Shown in pieces: positions 7,264 to 16,124 of a stretch of 64,000 nt of DNA. This DNA is from Streptomyces sp. NRRL F-6131 (GTDB lineage Bacteria; Actinomycetota; Actinomycetes; Streptomycetales; Streptomycetaceae): the NCBI GenBank assembly GCA_000719695.1, contig JOHN01000012.1, positions 124,001 to 188,000 of the forward strand, read 5' to 3'. The translations under genes and the position numbers were made by a program. The notes below the pieces were generated by a model. That model did not search any database. It was not told the DNA's origin and saw only the letters and a list, made by a program, of their open reading frames with translations. Position 1 is the stretch's first letter. Each line of letters begins with the position of its first letter.

Positions 7264-10158
7264 ATGAGTCAGGACATCGCGATCGTCGGACTGGCCGGCC
7301 GGTTCCCCGGCGCGGCCGACATCGACGAGTACTGGAACGGCCTGCTCGCCGGACGGGTGGCGGTCAGCCGCCTCTCCCGCGAGGAGCTGGCGGCGGCCGG
7401 AGTGCCCGCCGCCCTGCTGGACGACCCGGCCTACGTACCGGCCCGCGGCCTGCTCGACGGGCCGGAGCTGTTCGACGCCGAGTTCTTCGGCATCCCGCCC
7501 CGGGAGGCCGACCTGATGGACCCGCAGCACCGGCTGCTGCTGCAGACCGCCTGGGAGGCCCTGGAGAGCGGCGGCCTGATCACCGACCGGCCGCCGGGCC
7601 GGGTCGGGGTGTTCGCCGGTTCGGGCTTCAACTACTACCTCCAGCAGCAGGTGCTGGCCGACCCGGCGATCGTGGCCGAGCAGGGACTGCTGTCCGTGGT
7701 GCTCGCCAACGAGAAGGACCACCTCGCGGCCAGGATCGCCTACCGGCTGGGCCTGAACGGGCCCGCCATCGGCGTCCAGACCGCCTGCTCCACCTCCCTG
7801 GTCGCCGTCCACCTGGCCCGCCAGAGCCTGCTCACCGGCGACTCCGACCTGGCGCTGGCCGGCGGGGTCGACCTGGAGTTCCCGCACCTGGCCGGCTACC
7901 GCTACGAACCGAAGGGCATCATGTCGCCCGACGGCTCCTGCCGCCCCTTCGACGCCGGGGCCAACGGCACCGTGCCCGGCAGCGGTGTCGGCATGGTCGT
8001 CCTCAAACGGGCCACCGACGCCCGCCGCGACGGCGACCGGGTCTACGCGCTGATCTCCGGCTCCGCCGTCAACAACGACGGCGCGGCCAAGGTCGGTTAC
8101 ACCGCACCGGGCGTCGCCGGCCAGGTCGACGTGCTCACCCGTGCCTACGCCGCCGCCGGCGTCGACCCGGCGGCGATCGGCTACCTGGAGGCGCACGGCA
8201 CGGCCACCGAGGTCGGCGACGCCATCGAACTCTCCGCCCTGCACGAGGTGTTCGGCCAAGGCCGGGGCGGCTGCTCGCTCGGCTCGGTCAAGGCCAACAT
8301 CGGCCACCTGTCCGCCGCCGCCGGCATCGCCGGCCTGATCAAGGTCGCCCTCGCCCTGCACCACCGGCGGATCCCGCCGCTGGCCGGACTCGACCGGCCC
8401 AGGGCCGAACTCACCGACCCCGGATCACCGTTCACCGTGGACGGCGTCGCCAGGGAGTGGACCGCGCCGCCGCTCGGACAGCCGCGCCGGGCCGCGGTCA
8501 GCTCCTTCGGCCTCGGCGGGACCAACGTCCACATGGTGCTCACCGAGGGCCCCGACGACGAGCCCTCGCCCACCCCGGCCGCACCGGACGTCGTCCTGGT
8601 CTCCGCCCCCACCGGGCCGGGGCTGCGCAGCGCCGCCGACCGCCTCGCCCGCCACCTCACCGACCACCCCGGCCTGCCGCTGCCCGACGTCGCCCTGACC
8701 ACCCAACGTCACCGCCGGCACTTCACCCACCGGATCGCCGTCGCCGCCCAGGACACCGCCGGCGCGGCCCTCGCCCTGACGAGCGCACCCGCGCGCACCG
8801 CGCTGCGCCGGCCCGAGGTGGTCTTCCTCCTCCCCGGCCAGGGCGCCGAGGCCCCCGGCATGGCCGCCTGGGCCTACCACCGCCACCCGTCCTTCGCGGC
8901 CGACATCGACCGCGGCAGCCGGCTGGCGCTGCCCCTGCTCGGCGTGGACCTGCGCGACCTGCTGGTCGACCGGGACCCGGCGGGCCTGATCCACCGCACC
9001 GACCTCACCCAGCCCGCCCTCGTCCTGCACGAGTACGCGCTGGGGCGGCTGCTGACCACCTTCGGGGTCCGGCCCGCCGCGCTGCTCGGCCACTCGGTCG
9101 GCGAGTACGCGGCGGCCTGCCTGGCGGGGGAGCTGGGGCTGGGCGACACGCTGCGCCTGGTCGCGGAGCGGGGCGCGCTGATGCTGCGGGCCCCCGAGGG
9201 CGGCATGCTCGTGGTGCTCGCGGCGCCGTCCGTGGTGCGGGCCGAGCTGGCCCCGCTCGACGAGCTGGACATCGCGGCGGTCAACGCCCCGGAGGTCGTC
9301 GTGGTGTCCGGCCCGGTCGACGCCCTGACCCGGCTGCGGGCACGGCTGGACGCCGCCGGCATCCAGCACCGGGTGCTGCCCACCGAGCGCGCCTTCCACT
9401 CGCGGATGATGGCCGGGGCCGCCGCCGGGCTGGACGCGGTGGCCGCGACGGTCGAGGCGAAACCGGCCGGGGTCGACGTGATCAGCAGCGTCACCGGCCG
9501 GGTGCTGTCCGCCGGCGGGCTCCGGCCGGCCGGCTACTGGGCGGAGCAACTGCGCAGCCCCGTCCGGTACCTGGACGCGGTGGTGGCGGCCGCGGCCCGC
9601 AGCCGCGCCGTCTTCGTCGAGGTGGGCCCGGGCTCCGGCCTGATCGGCAGCGCCCGGCAGGTCCCCGAGGCCCGGCAGGCGCCGATGGTGGCCCTGCAGC
9701 CGCGCCGCGATGACCTGCTGGGCGGGCTCGGCGCGCTCTGGGCCTACGGCGTCGAGCTGGACTGGACGGCGGTGCGCGCCGGGACCCCCGCGATCCGGAC
9801 CCCGCTGCCCGCCCGCCCCTTCGCCGCCGAGCGGCACTGGCTGGACACTCCCGCGCCCGTCGCACCGACGGGCCACCGGGCCGGTGCCGACCCGGACGCG
9901 GCCCCGGCGGCGGCCCCTGCCGCGGAAGCGGACGGCGACGACACGACGGTGGGACAGATCGTCGAGATCTGGCGCTCGCTGCTCGGGGTGCCCACCGTCG
10001 GAGCCGACTCCGACTTCTTCACCCTCGGCGGGGAGTCGCTGCTCTTCATCCGGATGATCGCCCAGGTGCAGCGCAGGTTCGGCGTCCCGGTCCCGATCGC
10101 CGACCTCGCCGACGCACCGACCCCGCGGGCCGTCGCCGCCCACGTGATCCGCGGCTGA
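7264..10158 (+). CDS. Type I PKS module KS-AT-ACP
   Basis: 964 residues. The KS has C175 (QTACSTSL), H311 (EAHGTAT) and H348 (NIGHLS). The AT has an intact GHSVG with S611 and an ERAFHS motif (H712), the AFH pattern linked to malonyl-CoA selection. The C-terminal carrier has TLGGESL with S925. No KR, DH, ER or thioesterase is present, so the extension should leave a beta-keto group and chain release must come from elsewhere. The ATG at 7264 follows a GGGGGTGGTGAG ribosome site 13 bp after the NRPS stop; an upstream in-frame ATG at 7225 lies within the NRPS gene. Its AT is the only intact one in view and is a candidate partner for the AT-less KS at 1112-3415. This is the last gene of the operon. 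Confidence 0.94.
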   Translation: MSQDIAIVGLAGRFPGAADIDEYWNGLLAGRVAVSRLSREELAAAGVPAALLDDPAYVPARGLLDGPELFDAEFFGIPPREADLMDPQHRLLLQTAWEALESGGLITDRPPGRVGVFAGSGFNYYLQQQVLADPAIVAEQGLLSVVLANEKDHLAARIAYRLGLNGPAIGVQTACSTSLVAVHLARQSLLTGDSDLALAGGVDLEFPHLAGYRYEPKGIMSPDGSCRPFDAGANGTVPGSGVGMVVLKRATDARRDGDRVYALISGSAVNNDGAAKVGYTAPGVAGQVDVLTRAYAAAGVDPAAIGYLEAHGTATEVGDAIELSALHEVFGQGRGGCSLGSVKANIGHLSAAAGIAGLIKVALALHHRRIPPLAGLDRPRAELTDPGSPFTVDGVAREWTAPPLGQPRRAAVSSFGLGGTNVHMVLTEGPDDEPSPTPAAPDVVLVSAPTGPGLRSAADRLARHLTDHPGLPLPDVALTTQRHRRHFTHRIAVAAQDTAGAALALTSAPARTALRRPEVVFLLPGQGAEAPGMAAWAYHRHPSFAADIDRGSRLALPLLGVDLRDLLVDRDPAGLIHRTDLTQPALVLHEYALGRLLTTFGVRPAALLGHSVGEYAAACLAGELGLGDTLRLVAERGALMLRAPEGGMLVVLAAPSVVRAELAPLDELDIAAVNAPEVVVVSGPVDALTRLRARLDAAGIQHRVLPTERAFHSRMMAGAAAGLDAVAATVEAKPAGVDVISSVTGRVLSAGGLRPAGYWAEQLRSPVRYLDAVVAAAARSRAVFVEVGPGSGLIGSARQVPEARQAPMVALQPRRDDLLGGLGALWAYGVELDWTAVRAGTPAIRTPLPARPFAAERHWLDTPAPVAPTGHRAGADPDAAPAAAPAAEADGDDTTVGQIVEIWRSLLGVPTVGADSDFFTLGGESLLFIRMIAQVQRRFGVPVPIADLADAPTPRAVAAHVIRG

Positions 10159-10184
10159 CCCACCGAACGCCCGACCACCCGGCC

Positions 10185-10217
10185 GGTCCCGGTGGGCGAC
10201 TCCCGCCCACCGGGACC
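10185..10217 (+). terminator. Hairpin terminator after the NRPS-PKS operon
   Basis: A perfect 13-bp inverted repeat (arms 10185-10197 and 10205-10217, 7-nt loop) begins 27 bp after the last PKS stop. There is no U-tract, as is common for terminators in high-GC actinobacteria. It marks the right boundary of the assembly-line operon. Confidence 0.7.
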
Positions 10218-10409
10218 ACCCGGGACCCCCGGACCCGTCACACGATGGCGTCCCACAACTGGGTGGCGCGCGGGCTTCACGGTGATCGCGCCCACCCGTC
10301 GTCACCGGCCGTCGAGCTGGGAGGAGGAGGTCGACCACCCCGCTCCCGTCCTGCCCGAACACCCGGTCTCCGTGCTGGCCGGGGGTGTGCGGTCTGATTG
10401 AATGCGAGG

Positions 10410-10901
10410 ATGAACAGCGGGAGCCACCAGGAATCCGGACTTGCGAAGAGCGTCTGGAGCGACGCCGACTTCGAGGAGTTGGGCTGGCACGACGCCACCG
10501 TCCACGGTCTGTACCTGCAGCAGACGGACGTGTTGCCGCGGCTCCTGCTCGACCTCGACTACATCGTCCGCCGGGTCCACCCGGTGAAGCCGGCGAAGAC
10601 CTTCTCCTTCTGGGTCGCCCCGGCGACCCTGGTCTTCGAGGAGGTCGGGGACCTCGAGGGCGGCCTCGGGTTCAAGGACATGCACACCGAGCTGGAGATC
10701 GCCGACCTGCACCGGACGGCGGCGGACGACGGCAAGCAGGACTGGCCGCACTGGCACGTCGAAGGCCACGCCTTCGACCTGAAGTTCCGCGCATCGGGCT
10801 TCCGCCAGTACTTCCGCAGCGCGCCGCGACTCGCCCCGGGCCCGGTCCTGTCCGCCGCCGAGCGTGGCGGCTGCTGCTTCACCGAGGCCGCCTTCGGTTG
10901 A
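10410..10901 (+). CDS. Hypothetical protein with a WHDA motif
   Basis: 163 residues, soluble, acidic, with no signal peptide. I do not recognise the family. The most distinctive stretch is LGWHDATVHGLYL near the N-terminus, followed by alternating beta-like segments (LDLDYIVR, FWVAPATLVFE) and a tryptophan-rich HWHVEGHAF stretch, suggesting a small beta-rich domain of the kind seen in some immunity or cargo proteins. The start is uncertain: ATG 10410 is used, with a TTG nine bases earlier in the same frame. It is a monocistron between the PKS terminator and a convergent DUF1330 gene. Confidence 0.65.
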   Translation: MNSGSHQESGLAKSVWSDADFEELGWHDATVHGLYLQQTDVLPRLLLDLDYIVRRVHPVKPAKTFSFWVAPATLVFEEVGDLEGGLGFKDMHTELEIADLHRTAADDGKQDWPHWHVEGHAFDLKFRASGFRQYFRSAPRLAPGPVLSAAERGGCCFTEAAFG

Positions 10902-10924
10902 TCCGCCCGGGTGGGCGATGCGGG

Positions 10925-11218
10925 TCAGTCGATGCCTTCGACGATGCGGAAGTCGCGCCGGAAGCCCTCGGGAAGGGCGGCCAGCGCCTTCTGGTACGCC
11001 TCGCTCTCGTATGCCGCGGCGGCCTGTTCGAAGCTGTCGAACTCGATCAGAACGACGCGCTGCGCGATTCCGGCTTCGTGGGCGACGACTCGACCGAAGG
11101 TGGACAGGACGCGCCCGCCCCCGGCCCGGACGGCCGTACCGGCCAGCTCGTTGTAGGTGGTCAGCAGCTCGGGGTCGGAAATGACGGGGTAGACGCTGAC
11201 CCAGTAGCCCTTGGGCAT
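10925..11218 (-). CDS. DUF1330 family protein
   Basis: 97 residues of a ferredoxin-like alpha/beta domain. It opens with PKGYWVSVYPVISDPE and contains VVLIEFDSFEQAAAAYES and a FRIVEGID end, the typical layout of DUF1330 proteins, which are about this length. No biochemical role is established for the family. The ATG is preceded by a GGAGGTCCC ribosome site. It lies upstream of and on the same strand as nothing obvious, and ends 24 bp from the convergent gene at 10410-10901. Confidence 0.85.
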   Translation of the reverse strand: MPKGYWVSVYPVISDPELLTTYNELAGTAVRAGGGRVLSTFGRVVAHEAGIAQRVVLIEFDSFEQAAAAYESEAYQKALAALPEGFRRDFRIVEGID

Positions 11219-11285
11219 GGGACCTCCGGTGTTGGGGCGAGTGCATCCGACGTACGGATTGTCTCGGACGGACGGCTTCCCGCCG

Positions 11286-12110
11286 TCAGGCCGTGGCGCG
11301 GTCGGGGAGCAGGCGGGCGCGCAGGAACGCGAGGACTTCGTCGCGGGCCCGCAGGGTGGGGTGGCCTTCCTCGTCGACGAGGTGCGCGGTGAGGACGCTG
11401 TGAGGCGTCCGGACCAGGTCGCGGAAGAACGGCGGTGCTTCCGGGTTCGCGTATTCGCCCGGGAGGACGCGGCCGTCGAAGCGGTCGCCGAGCAGGCGTG
11501 CGTAGGCGGCGAAGCGTTGGCCGGTGCACCACTTGTCGCTGTCGAAGCGCAGGCCGAGTGCGGTGAGTCCGTCGCGCTCGAACCGCTCGCGGACGGCGGC
11601 CTCGTCCTCGGGCGACAGCTCCAGGGCGGCCGGGTCGTCCAGCGGCAACGAGGGCTGGCCGAGGACCGGGGCGATGACGGCCGGTTCCAGCGTCATGCTC
11701 AGCGCGAAGTTGCCGGTGAAGCACATCCCGACCGCGCCGACGCCCGGTCCGCCGCACTCCTCGTGCGCGGTCCTGGCCAGCGCGCGCAGCCACACCGCCA
11801 CCGGGCTCGTTCCGCCGCCCGCGAACGCCCTGAACTCCTGGCTGACGCAGGCCCGTCTGAAGATCGGCTCGGCGAGTTCGACGGTGGGGTACGCCCCGTC
11901 GACACCGAAGAGCGAGGGCACGTAGACGGTGAACCCCGCATCGCGCACCCACCCGGCGAAGCGCACCACGTCGGGGCTGATGCCCGGCATCTCGGGCATC
12001 ACGACCACCGCGGGCCCGTTCCCGGCCACATGGACGGTCTTCTCGCTCCCGGACAGCGACAGCGTGCGCCTCGCGAAGCCGTCCAGCCCGGCGCCGCTCT
12101 CGGCAACCAT
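11286..12110 (-). CDS. Dienelactone hydrolase family alpha/beta hydrolase
   Basis: 274 residues. The nucleophile elbow is VGMCFTG, in which the usual serine is a cysteine, the signature of dienelactone hydrolases; an aspartate and the histidine of DEEGHPT near the C-terminus probably complete the triad. The fold opens with AVVVMPEMPGIS, the oxyanion-side strand. The natural substrate is unknown. In-frame GTG starts up to 12158 exist, but they would place the 12130-12143 operator palindrome inside the gene, and the ATG at 12110 has a G-rich ribosome site. It is transcribed divergently from the TetR gene at 12193 and is the likely target of that repressor. Confidence 0.85.
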   Translation of the reverse strand: MVAESGAGLDGFARRTLSLSGSEKTVHVAGNGPAVVVMPEMPGISPDVVRFAGWVRDAGFTVYVPSLFGVDGAYPTVELAEPIFRRACVSQEFRAFAGGGTSPVAVWLRALARTAHEECGGPGVGAVGMCFTGNFALSMTLEPAVIAPVLGQPSLPLDDPAALELSPEDEAAVRERFERDGLTALGLRFDSDKWCTGQRFAAYARLLGDRFDGRVLPGEYANPEAPPFFRDLVRTPHSVLTAHLVDEEGHPTLRARDEVLAFLRARLLPDRATA

Positions 12111-12129
12111 GATCTGCACCCCCACTGTG

Positions 12130-12178
12130 CGACCGATCGGTCGTACTTGTTGCCGCACACTACACGACCGATCGATCG
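12130..12178. promoter_or_regulatory. Paired palindromes, probable TetR operators
   Basis: A perfect 14-bp palindrome cgaccgatcggtcg at 12130-12143 and a near copy cgaccgatcgatcg at 12165-12178 lie between the divergent hydrolase and TetR starts. Their centres are 35 bp apart. The position and symmetry are as expected for a TetR-family repressor controlling both genes. Confidence 0.75.
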
Positions 12179-12192
12179 CCTACCATGGGCAC

Positions 12193-12813
12193 ATGATCCC
12201 GGACACCCCCGACTCCGTCGCGGATTCCCCCGGGCCGCGCGCCGACGGCCGCCGCGCCCGGGGCGACCGGACACGGCACGAAGTCGCCCGGGAGGCGGCC
12301 ATGTCCGCGACCGTGCACGGGTTGGACGCCATCACCGTCGGCACGCTCGCCGCCCGGACCGGGCACAGCAAGAGCGGCATCCTCACGGTGTTCGCCAACC
12401 GGGAAGCCATCCAGATCGCCGCCGTCGCCGAGGCCCGCGTCCTGTACCTGCGGCACGTCGTCGAGCCGTCCTGGCCCGCCGCCCCGGGGCGGCCCCGGCT
12501 CCGCGCCCTGCTCGACCACTGGGTCACCTACCAGCGCGACGGCGTCTTCCCCGGCGGGTGCTTCATCACCACGACCTCGGTCGAGTACGGCCGCCGCACG
12601 GGCCCCGTCGCCGACGCGGTCCGGGACCTCGCCCGCGCGTGGCTGCACCTGCTGGAGTCCGAGCTCTCCACCGCCGGCAGCCGCTCCCCGGCCGACGACG
12701 CCTTCCGCATCGACGCCTACCTGCGCGCTGCCAGCACCCGCTACCAACTCTTCGGCGACGACACCGATCTGGACCGCGCCCGACGCCTGTCCCTGACCGT
12801 GCTCAACGCCTGA
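12193..12813 (+). CDS. TetR family transcriptional regulator
   Basis: 206 residues. The N-terminal helix-turn-helix runs from about residue 27 (REAAMSATVHGLDAITVGTLAARTGHSKSG is split here as helices; core ITVGTLAARTGHSKS). The C-terminal ligand domain contains FPGGCFITTTSVEYG, a motif of the TetR_C subgroup that often controls hydrolase or reductase genes. The ATG at 12193 has no clear ribosome site and follows a TACCAT hexamer at 12181-12186 at the distance expected for a leaderless transcript. It should repress itself and the divergent hydrolase through the 12130-12178 palindromes. The inducer is unknown. Confidence 0.88.
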   Translation: MIPDTPDSVADSPGPRADGRRARGDRTRHEVAREAAMSATVHGLDAITVGTLAARTGHSKSGILTVFANREAIQIAAVAEARVLYLRHVVEPSWPAAPGRPRLRALLDHWVTYQRDGVFPGGCFITTTSVEYGRRTGPVADAVRDLARAWLHLLESELSTAGSRSPADDAFRIDAYLRAASTRYQLFGDDTDLDRARRLSLTVLNA

Positions 12814-12981
12814 AAACCGCCCCTCGAAGGCGCCGTTCCCGCGGCCCCGCCCGTTCCGCAGCGCCGGACCGGCAAGGGTTCGGCAGGTGGAGGGGTTGAA
12901 GTTGCCGCTGCGGCAGCTTCTACCGTCGTGGACGGGGCCGGGTGGTCCGGTCCCGGTGAGGCGATCGTGAGGGGTGCGGCG

Positions 12982-13256
12982 GTGGAGTGGTCGATCGTGG
13001 AGGTCGCCCGGATGTCGGGAGTGACCGCGCGGCGGCCGGTCTGCCGGCCGACGCCGAGCCCGCGCAGGTCGAGGCCGACGCCCAGTACCGGGCTCTGGCC
13101 GCACTGCGCGACGTCTCCGCCGAGGAGTACCGCGCCATCGGTCGCTCCTGCGTCGACGACGACGCGTGGCGCGCCGCGTACGAGGCGATCGCGCCGGGCC
13201 TGGCCGCGTACCAGCGCGACGCCATCGAGGCCTACGCCGCCGCCCGGCTGGACTGA
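12982..13256 (+). pseudogene. Remnant of a MerR/TipA-type regulator
   Basis: Two pieces of one protein family lie in different frames. The frame starting at GTG 12982 gives [17 protein letters not shown], the usual start of a MerR winged helix. It then breaks off, and from about 13060 another frame gives a tail with [18 protein letters not shown] and [17 protein letters not shown], the typical C-terminus of TipAS-like effector domains. At 275 bp the locus is about a third of the family's usual length, so most of the middle has been deleted as well as frameshifted. I see no sign of a functional short product. Confidence 0.7.
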
Positions 13257-13318
13257 CCGGGCCGGGCAGCCCCTGCCGCGCGAGCCGGCGCCGCGGCGGG
13301 GGCGACCGGACGGGCACG

Positions 13319-13324
13319 TACACT
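13319..13324 (+). promoter_or_regulatory. -10 element giving a leaderless thyA transcript
   Basis: TACACT ends 8 bases before the GTG of thyA and there is no ribosome binding site in between. Transcription starting about 7 nt downstream would begin at or beside the start codon. No convincing -35 box was found. Confidence 0.5.
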
Positions 13325-13332
13325 TGCCACCC

Positions 13333-14130
13333 GTGGCGGACACCCAGTACGAAGACCTGTTGAAGCACGTGCTCACCACCGGGACGGCCAAGGCCGACCG
13401 GACGGGCACCGGCACCCGAAGCGTCTTCGGACACCAACTGCGCTACGACCTCGCCCAGGGGTTCCCGCTCGTCACCACCAAGAAGGTGCACCTCAAGTCC
13501 GTGGTGTACGAGCTCCTGTGGTTCCTGCGCGGGGACTCCAACACCGGCTGGCTGCGCGAGCACGGCGTCACCATCTGGGACGAGTGGGCCGACCCGAACG
13601 GCGACCTCGGACCGGTCTACGGGGCGCAGTGGCGCAGCTGGCCGGGCCCCGACGGTCGGCACATCGACCAGATCAGCCAGGTCCTCGACACCCTGCGCAA
13701 CGACCCGGACTCCCGCCGGATGATCGTCTCCGCCTGGAACGTCGCCGAACTGGACGCGATGGCGCTCGCCCCCTGCCACGCCTTCTTCCAGTTCCACGTC
13801 GCGGACGGCAGGCTCTCCTGCCAGCTCTACCAGCGCAGCGCGGACCTGTTCCTCGGGGTCCCGTTCAACATCGCGAGCTACGCCCTGCTGACCCACATGG
13901 TCGCGCAGCAGGTCGGTCTCACCCCGGGGGACTTCATCTGGACCGGCGGCGACTGCCACATCTACGACAACCACGTGGAGCAGGTGACCGAGCAGCTCTC
14001 GCGCACGCCCTTCGCGTTCCCCACGCTGGAGCTGCGGCCGGCGGACTCGCTCTTCGACTACGCCTTCGCCGACGTGGACGTCGTCGGATACCGGCACCAC
14101 CCGGCCATCAAGGCACCGGTGGCGGTGTGA
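13333..14130 (+). CDS. thyA: Thymidylate synthase (classical ThyA)
   Basis: 265 residues, the normal ThyA length. It converts dUMP to dTMP with methylene-tetrahydrofolate as carbon donor and reductant, releasing dihydrofolate. Visible signatures: [20 protein letters not shown] (phosphate and folate loop), the catalytic cysteine in [30 protein letters not shown], and the dUMP-binding DCHIYDNH. The GTG start is set by the leaderless promoter at 13319 and by alignment to the family N-terminus ([11 protein letters not shown]). It overlaps the dihydrofolate reductase gene by 4 bp (GTGA), so the two steps of the folate cycle are co-translated. Confidence 0.98.
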   Translation: MADTQYEDLLKHVLTTGTAKADRTGTGTRSVFGHQLRYDLAQGFPLVTTKKVHLKSVVYELLWFLRGDSNTGWLREHGVTIWDEWADPNGDLGPVYGAQWRSWPGPDGRHIDQISQVLDTLRNDPDSRRMIVSAWNVAELDAMALAPCHAFFQFHVADGRLSCQLYQRSADLFLGVPFNIASYALLTHMVAQQVGLTPGDFIWTGGDCHIYDNHVEQVTEQLSRTPFAFPTLELRPADSLFDYAFADVDVVGYRHHPAIKAPVAV

Positions 14131-14636
14131 GGACCGGACTGATCTGGGCGCAGACGCCGGGCGGCGTGATCGGTGCGGACGGCACGATGCCGTGGCACCT
14201 GCCCGAGGATCTGGAGCACTTCAAGGCGACCACCCTCGGCCACCCCGTGGTGATGGGCCGCCGGACCTGGGAGTCCCTCCCGCCGCGCTTCCGCCCCCTG
14301 CCCGGCCGGCCCAACATCGTGGTGACCCGCGACCCGCGGTGGTCCGCGGACGGTGCGCACCGGGCCGGCTCCCTCGACGAGGCCCTGCACCTGGCGGCCG
14401 CGACGACCGGCCCGGGCGCCCCCGCCGAGACCTGGGTGATCGGCGGCGGGCAGCTCTACCGTGCGGCCATCGACCACGCCGTGACCCTGTCGGTGACCGA
14501 GATCGACCTGTCGGTCGCCGGCGACACCCGTGCCCCGGCCGTCGGCCCCGAGTGGGGCGTCACGCAGGACCACGGCTGGCGGACGTCCGCGACCGGGCTC
14601 CGCTACCGCATCCGCACCTACGCGCGCCGCCCCTGA
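14127..14636 (+). CDS. folA: Dihydrofolate reductase
   Basis: 169 residues. It reduces the dihydrofolate made by ThyA back to tetrahydrofolate with NADPH. Motifs: [20 protein letters not shown] at the N-terminus (the nicotinamide and folate site), LPEDLEHFK with the active-site acid, the [12 protein letters not shown] cofactor loop, RPNIVVTR, and [13 protein letters not shown]. The GTG at 14127 lies inside the thyA stop as a GTGA junction, which makes it translationally coupled. This thyA-folA order is common in actinobacteria. Confidence 0.97.
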   Translation: MRTGLIWAQTPGGVIGADGTMPWHLPEDLEHFKATTLGHPVVMGRRTWESLPPRFRPLPGRPNIVVTRDPRWSADGAHRAGSLDEALHLAAATTGPGAPAETWVIGGGQLYRAAIDHAVTLSVTEIDLSVAGDTRAPAVGPEWGVTQDHGWRTSATGLRYRIRTYARRP

Positions 14637-14704
14637 GCGGTCGGGCGGGAGTGACGGGACGGGAGAAAGGGAAGGGGCATCGTGCGCCCTTCCGGGGGGC
14701 GTCG

Positions 14705-14710
14705 TAGTCT
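14705..14710 (+). promoter_or_regulatory. -10 element for the carbonic anhydrase gene
   Basis: TAGTCT ends 7 bases before the ATG at 14717, with no ribosome site between. This matches the spacing of the thyA promoter and again suggests a leaderless mRNA. It is inferred from sequence only. Confidence 0.45.
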
Positions 14711-14716
14711 TCGGCC

Positions 14717-15358
14717 ATGACAGAGACGCAGTCCATAACCCCCGCGAAGGCCCTCGAGATGCTCCTGGCGGGCAACCGGCGGTTCGTCACCGGTGAGCCG
14801 GAGCACCCCAACCAGGACGCCGCCCGCCGCACCGAGACCGCCCCGGCCCAGAGCCCCTTCGCGGTGCTGTTCGGATGCTCCGACTCCCGCCTCGCCGCCG
14901 AGATCATCTTCGACCAGGGGCTGGGTGACCTGTTCGTCGTCCGCACCGCGGGGCACGTCACGGGCTCGGAGGTGCTGGGCAGCATCGAGTACGGGGTCAG
15001 CGTGCTCGGCTGCCCCCTCGTCGTGGTCCTCGGCCATGACTCCTGCGGCGCGGTCGCCGCGACCAGGGCCGCCGTCGCGGACGGCGCGACCGTGCGCGGT
15101 TTCGTGCGCGACGTGGTCGAGCGCGTCACCCCCAGCGTCCTCGCCTCCAGGGCCGCCGGTCACACCGAGGACGAGCAGTTCATCGCCGAGCACGTCCGGC
15201 ACACGGTCGACCTGCTGCTGGAGCGTTCTAGCGCCCTCGCCAGGGCGGTCGACGCGGGCACCACCGCGGTGGTCGGCCTCTCCTACCGCCTCGAGGACGG
15301 CACCGCGCACCTGGTGACCGTCCGCGGGATCGAGGGACCGGTCGACGCCGCCGCCTGA
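14717..15358 (+). CDS. Beta-class carbonic anhydrase
   Basis: 213 residues. It interconverts CO2 and bicarbonate in the cytosol. The zinc ligands are visible as CSDSR (with the Asp-Arg dyad) and as H and C in LGHDSCGAV. VVRTAGHV and SIEYGVSVLGCPLVVVLGH are the surrounding family motifs. Length and order fit a complete enzyme. It has its own putative leaderless promoter, 80 bp after folA, so it is probably a separate transcription unit. Confidence 0.96.
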   Translation: MTETQSITPAKALEMLLAGNRRFVTGEPEHPNQDAARRTETAPAQSPFAVLFGCSDSRLAAEIIFDQGLGDLFVVRTAGHVTGSEVLGSIEYGVSVLGCPLVVVLGHDSCGAVAATRAAVADGATVRGFVRDVVERVTPSVLASRAAGHTEDEQFIAEHVRHTVDLLLERSSALARAVDAGTTAVVGLSYRLEDGTAHLVTVRGIEGPVDAAA

Positions 15359-15536
15359 TGCCGGATGCCCCCGGCCCCGGGGCACGGCGACCGCCGCGCT
15401 CCGCCGCGGTGGTTTGCCGGCGCCGATCGGGGTGAGAAGGGGGTCGGTGGGCGAGAGCGAGGTCCGGACGACGGAACGTCCCCGGCGCCGTCCGGGCCTC
15501 GCGCCACCGGATGACAGCGGCCGGCCGCCGTGGCGA

Positions 15537-16004
15537 TCACACCGGCGGGCGGCCGCCCGCCCGCCCCGTCGCCGCGGGGGCGCCGGCGTCGGTGGCCAGT
15601 CCGGTGAGGTAGTCGCGGAGGGCCTCCTTGTGGCGACGGGCCGCGTCGGCGACGCCGGGTGCGGTGGCGCCGAGTTCCCCGTAGGAGTTGACGAAGGCGC
15701 AGCCCCGGAAGCCGGGTTGGGCGAACCAGTCGGCGAGCCAGTCGAAGACGGCGAGCACCCGCGCGGCGGGGGTGTCGGCGGTGGCGTCCACGTGGTCGGC
15801 GAGGGCGGAGAGCCAGCGGCGGTCGCGGCGGTCCAGGTAGGCCTCGACGAGGTCGCCCTTGGACGGGAAGAGCTGGTAGAGGCGGCGCAGGGTGACCCCG
15901 GCGTCGGTGCGGACCGCGTCCATGCCGACCGCCTGGATGCCTTGTCCGTAGAACAACTCCTCGGCCGCGTCGAGGATCCGGGTACGTGCCGCGTCGGTGT
16001 CCAT
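15537..16004 (-). CDS. TetR family regulator, short C-terminus
   Basis: 155 residues, against about 190 for the family. The HTH (ILDAAEELFYGQGIQAVGMD and LRRLYQLFPSKGDL) and most of the ligand domain (FRGCAFVNSYGEL) are intact, but the frame ends in a short GRAGGRPPV tail. Directly downstream another frame reads VIATAAGRCHPVARGP, similar to the usual last helix of such repressors, so the C-terminus looks frameshifted or partly deleted. DNA binding may survive, but dimer packing is doubtful. It is divergent from the DUF1348 gene, with two strong palindromes between them. Confidence 0.82.
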   Translation of the reverse strand: MDTDAARTRILDAAEELFYGQGIQAVGMDAVRTDAGVTLRRLYQLFPSKGDLVEAYLDRRDRRWLSALADHVDATADTPAARVLAVFDWLADWFAQPGFRGCAFVNSYGELGATAPGVADAARRHKEALRDYLTGLATDAGAPAATGRAGGRPPV

Positions 16005-16020
16005 CCGCCCTGACCTTTAC

Positions 16021-16075
16021 ATGAGAACCATGGTTCTCATAGGGTAGCGGACATCGTGAGAACGACCGTTCTCAC
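16021..16075. promoter_or_regulatory. Two TGAGAAC-N4-GTTCTCA operators
   Basis: A perfect 20-bp palindrome atgagaaccatggttctcat occupies 16021-16040. A second site with the same arms (gtgagaac, gttctcac) and a different centre occupies 16056-16075; the two are 35 bp apart. They lie between the TetR start at 16004 and the DUF1348 start at 16125 and are almost certainly the repressor's operators. Confidence 0.85.
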
Positions 16076-16124
16076 CTGACTCCGGCGTCCTTGGCTCCGG
16101 CGTCGTCCGTGGAAGGAGACCGGC

